A stretch of 7,204 bases of DNA from positions 1-7,204 of the forward strand of contig JACRNK010000215.1 of the NCBI GenBank assembly GCA_016234985.1, given 5' to 3'. This DNA is from Deltaproteobacteria bacterium. GTDB taxonomy: Bacteria > Desulfobacterota > GWC2-55-46 > UBA9637. Both the position numbers and the translations under genes were made by a program. Each line of letters opens with the position of its first letter. The stretch's first letter is position 1. Under the pieces are notes generated by a model that saw nothing but the letters and a program-made list of their open reading frames with translations, was not told the origin of the DNA and did no database searches. Positions 6,073 through 7,204 of this stretch are shown piece by piece.

Positions 6073-6621
6073 ATGAAGATAATTATAGCGCTATGCGCGG
6101 CAGTATTGGTATTTGCCGCAGGTATTTCCGGTCTTTATGCCGGGGAATCCGGTAAGGGCAAGGAGGCGGTAAAAGCAACAGAGGGAAAAGGCGGGGTGCA
6201 GGATTTTCTGGCGTCGTTTTGGTCAAAGGTGGTGAAGGTGGGCAAGAAAGGGCAGTCAACCGTGCCAACTGCTGTGGCAGGGCTTCGCGGCGCTGAACAG
6301 GAAAAGGGGAAGGAACTGACGCCATATTGGAAAGGCAAGGAAAAGAGCAAAGATGGCGCTGCAATGGCAAAGGTTGAAGCTCTTATAAATAAAAAGGACT
6401 TTGCCGGCGCAATAGAAGAGCTCAAATCATTCGGGCAGTCATATCCGGACAGCCCATTGAAGCCTGTGGCGGTTTTATCGCTTGCTTATGCCTATGCTCA
6501 GGCAGGCAAAACAGACGAGGCAAGGTCGACATTTGAAAGTTTTCTAAAAGACTATCCTGACCATGAACTGACGGCAGACGCAAAGGCAGGCATTGAGCTT
6601 CTTAAAGGGGAGAATAAATAA
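6073..6621 (+). CDS. Small exported TPR-type protein
   Basis: This 182-residue protein has a clear Sec signal peptide (K2, hydrophobic residues 3-20, likely cleavage after LYA at 23). C8 is not in a lipobox, so it is probably soluble in the periplasm. Residues ~24-95 are rich in Lys/Gly and probably disordered. Residues ~97-178 form helical TPR-like repeats (ALINKKDFAGAIEELKSF, then LAYAYAQAGKTDEARSTFES followed by FLKDYPDH), resembling the YbgF/CpoB and BamD style of periplasmic TPR. The start is set by AAGGAGG (6060-6066), 6 nt before the ATG. It follows the large NHL/TPR gene by 98 nt on the same strand and is probably co-transcribed with it, which suggests a shared envelope complex. No catalytic motif is present; a scaffold role is inferred. 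Confidence 0.82.
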   Translation: MKIIIALCAAVLVFAAGISGLYAGESGKGKEAVKATEGKGGVQDFLASFWSKVVKVGKKGQSTVPTAVAGLRGAEQEKGKELTPYWKGKEKSKDGAAMAKVEALINKKDFAGAIEELKSFGQSYPDSPLKPVAVLSLAYAYAQAGKTDEARSTFESFLKDYPDHELTADAKAGIELLKGENK

Positions 6622-6626
6622 TTCAG

Positions 6627-6749
6627 AAAGCCAGCGATTTGCCCGCCATACTTTGTTATCAGCCAATTTCGCTCCTCACCGTATCGGTGAACATACGGCT
6701 CGTCGCAAAATTGGCTGCTGCCTCGTCTGGCAGGCAACTTGCTGGCTTT
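6627..6749. repeat. Long palindromic repeat, copy B
   Basis: This 123-bp palindrome is homologous to 1930-2079. Its arms are AAAGCCAGC (6627-6635) with GCTGGCTTT (6741-6749), TTGCCCGCCA with TGGCAGGCAA, CAATTTCGC (6664-6672) with GCAAAATTG (6705-6713), and the tip CCGTAT (6679-6684) with ATACGG (6693-6698). It begins 6 nt after the stop of the plus-strand TPR gene and lies between convergent genes. Its closing stem runs into TTTTT (6747-6751) on the plus strand, so it may also end transcription of the plus-strand genes. Confidence 0.85.
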
Positions 6750-6784
6750 TTAAAAAAGCGATGCCTATTTTGTAGTAAAGGAGT

Positions 6785-7099
6785 TCATGCAGTTTCTTTT
6801 GTGTGCCTTGCCTTCTCTTTCTGATACGCATCTTTACCGGCCTGGTAAGCGGTTGCAACCTCGTTCTTTCTCTCTTCAATAATCTCTTTAACTTTGCCAA
6901 CCCCTTCTTCTACAGTATCCACAGCAGTCTCATAACGTTGTTTTAATTCATCGCCTTTCTGTGCCGCCTGCTCCCGTAACCGCCTTCTTGTCTCTTCCCC
7001 TGACGCAGGGGCATAGAGCAGGGCAAGACCTGCGCCGATAAGCCCACCAACCAAAAAAGCAAACATCACACCCATTGTGTTGCCGTTATTTTCTGACAT
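6785..7099 (-). CDS. ytxH: YtxH-domain membrane protein
   Basis: This 104-residue protein has one N-terminal membrane helix rich in glycine (residues ~10-29, FLVGGLIGAGLALLY). It is followed at once by APASGEETR (30-38), the conserved turn of the YtxH family, and then a long charged amphipathic helix (~40-100) likely to form a coiled coil. YtxH proteins are general stress-type envelope proteins in many bacteria and are sometimes labelled gas-vesicle-like; their molecular role is unsettled. The start follows AGGAGG by 9 nt and lies inside the end of the upstream gene (14-nt overlap in a different frame), which points to translational coupling. It converges with the plus-strand TPR gene, with repeat copy B between them. 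Confidence 0.88.
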   Translation of the reverse strand: MSENNGNTMGVMFAFLVGGLIGAGLALLYAPASGEETRRRLREQAAQKGDELKQRYETAVDTVEEGVGKVKEIIEERKNEVATAYQAGKDAYQKEKARHTKETA

Positions 7100-7204
7100 C
7101 TTTATCGCCCTCCTTTTTCTTGAAATGCTTTAAGCCGAGTTCAATGCCTGCTATGATGCTGGTAACCGTTATTATGGGCCCCTTCAACTGATTCACCACT
7201 ATAT
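7086..7204 (-). CDS. C-terminal end of a probable DUF948 (YtxG-like) protein, partial
   Basis: The minus strand is open from the window edge for 38 complete codons (7202 down to 7089), then TAA at 7086-7088. The peptide (IVVNQLKGPIITVTSIIAGI, then ELGLKHFKKKEGDKDVRK) resembles the tail of DUF948/YtxG-type proteins: a weakly hydrophobic helix followed by a lysine-rich end. The 14-nt overlap with ytxH supports this, because a DUF948 gene precedes ytxH in Bacillus and many other genomes. The domain name rests on gene order plus a short tail. The start and most of the gene lie outside the window. Confidence 0.55.
   Translation of the reverse strand, partial: IVVNQLKGPIITVTSIIAGIELGLKHFKKKEGDKDVRK

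Noticed and set aside
6593..6824. Short plus-strand frames of 60 and 61 residues around repeat copy B
   Set aside because: They translate the palindrome and overlap real genes; the shared peptide with the NHL N-terminus reflects the repeat, not homologous proteins.

Overview
The window looks like chromosomal DNA of a free-living, Gram-negative, environmental bacterium. The domain types (a Cyc2-like outer-membrane cytochrome, a large NHL/TPR/transglutaminase protein, YtxH), the moderate GC content and the abundant intergenic palindromes fit Nitrospirota (Thermodesulfovibrionia-like) or a related deltaproteobacterial lineage. That assignment is an inference from protein style only, not from a marker gene.

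Layout: (1) 1-299 is non-coding and holds a diverged direct repeat around a set of GC-rich hairpins, then a clear intrinsic terminator for the next gene. (2) 300-1568 on the minus strand encodes a 422-residue exported protein with one CxxCH heme site directly after the signal peptide, followed by an apparent outer-membrane beta-barrel; this is the layout of Cyc2, the fused cytochrome-porin tied to extracellular Fe(II) oxidation. It has a good sigma70-type promoter and a leader of about 100 nt. (3) tRNA-Ser(GCU) lies just upstream on the same strand. (4) 1832-2041 holds an AT-rich stretch, a perfect 12-bp hairpin and copy A of a long palindromic repeat. (5) 2042-5974 on the plus strand encodes a 1310-residue protein: twelve NHL repeats (two six-bladed propellers), an FN3-like segment, TPRs, a beta-sandwich-like segment, a transglutaminase-like domain with its Cys/His/acidic residues, and more TPRs. 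Its first ATG and about 13 to 20 residues come from repeat copy A, and it lacks the signal peptide such a protein should have. (6) 5975-6072 holds a further imperfect palindrome. (7) 6073-6621 encodes a 182-residue exported TPR-type protein, probably co-transcribed. (8) Copy B of the long palindrome lies at the convergent junction 6622-6784. (9) On the minus strand, ytxH (6785-7099) overlaps by 14 nt the end of an upstream gene that runs off the window and is probably the DUF948 (ytxG-like) partner.

How it fits together: the cytochrome-porin and the NHL/TPR pair are divergent and separated by a tRNA, so no shared pathway can be claimed. The NHL protein and the small TPR protein plausibly act together at the cell envelope. 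The most interesting signals are the Cyc2-like protein, the invasion of the 5' end of the NHL gene by a palindromic repeat, and paired base changes between the two repeat copies showing that the hairpin structure itself is conserved.
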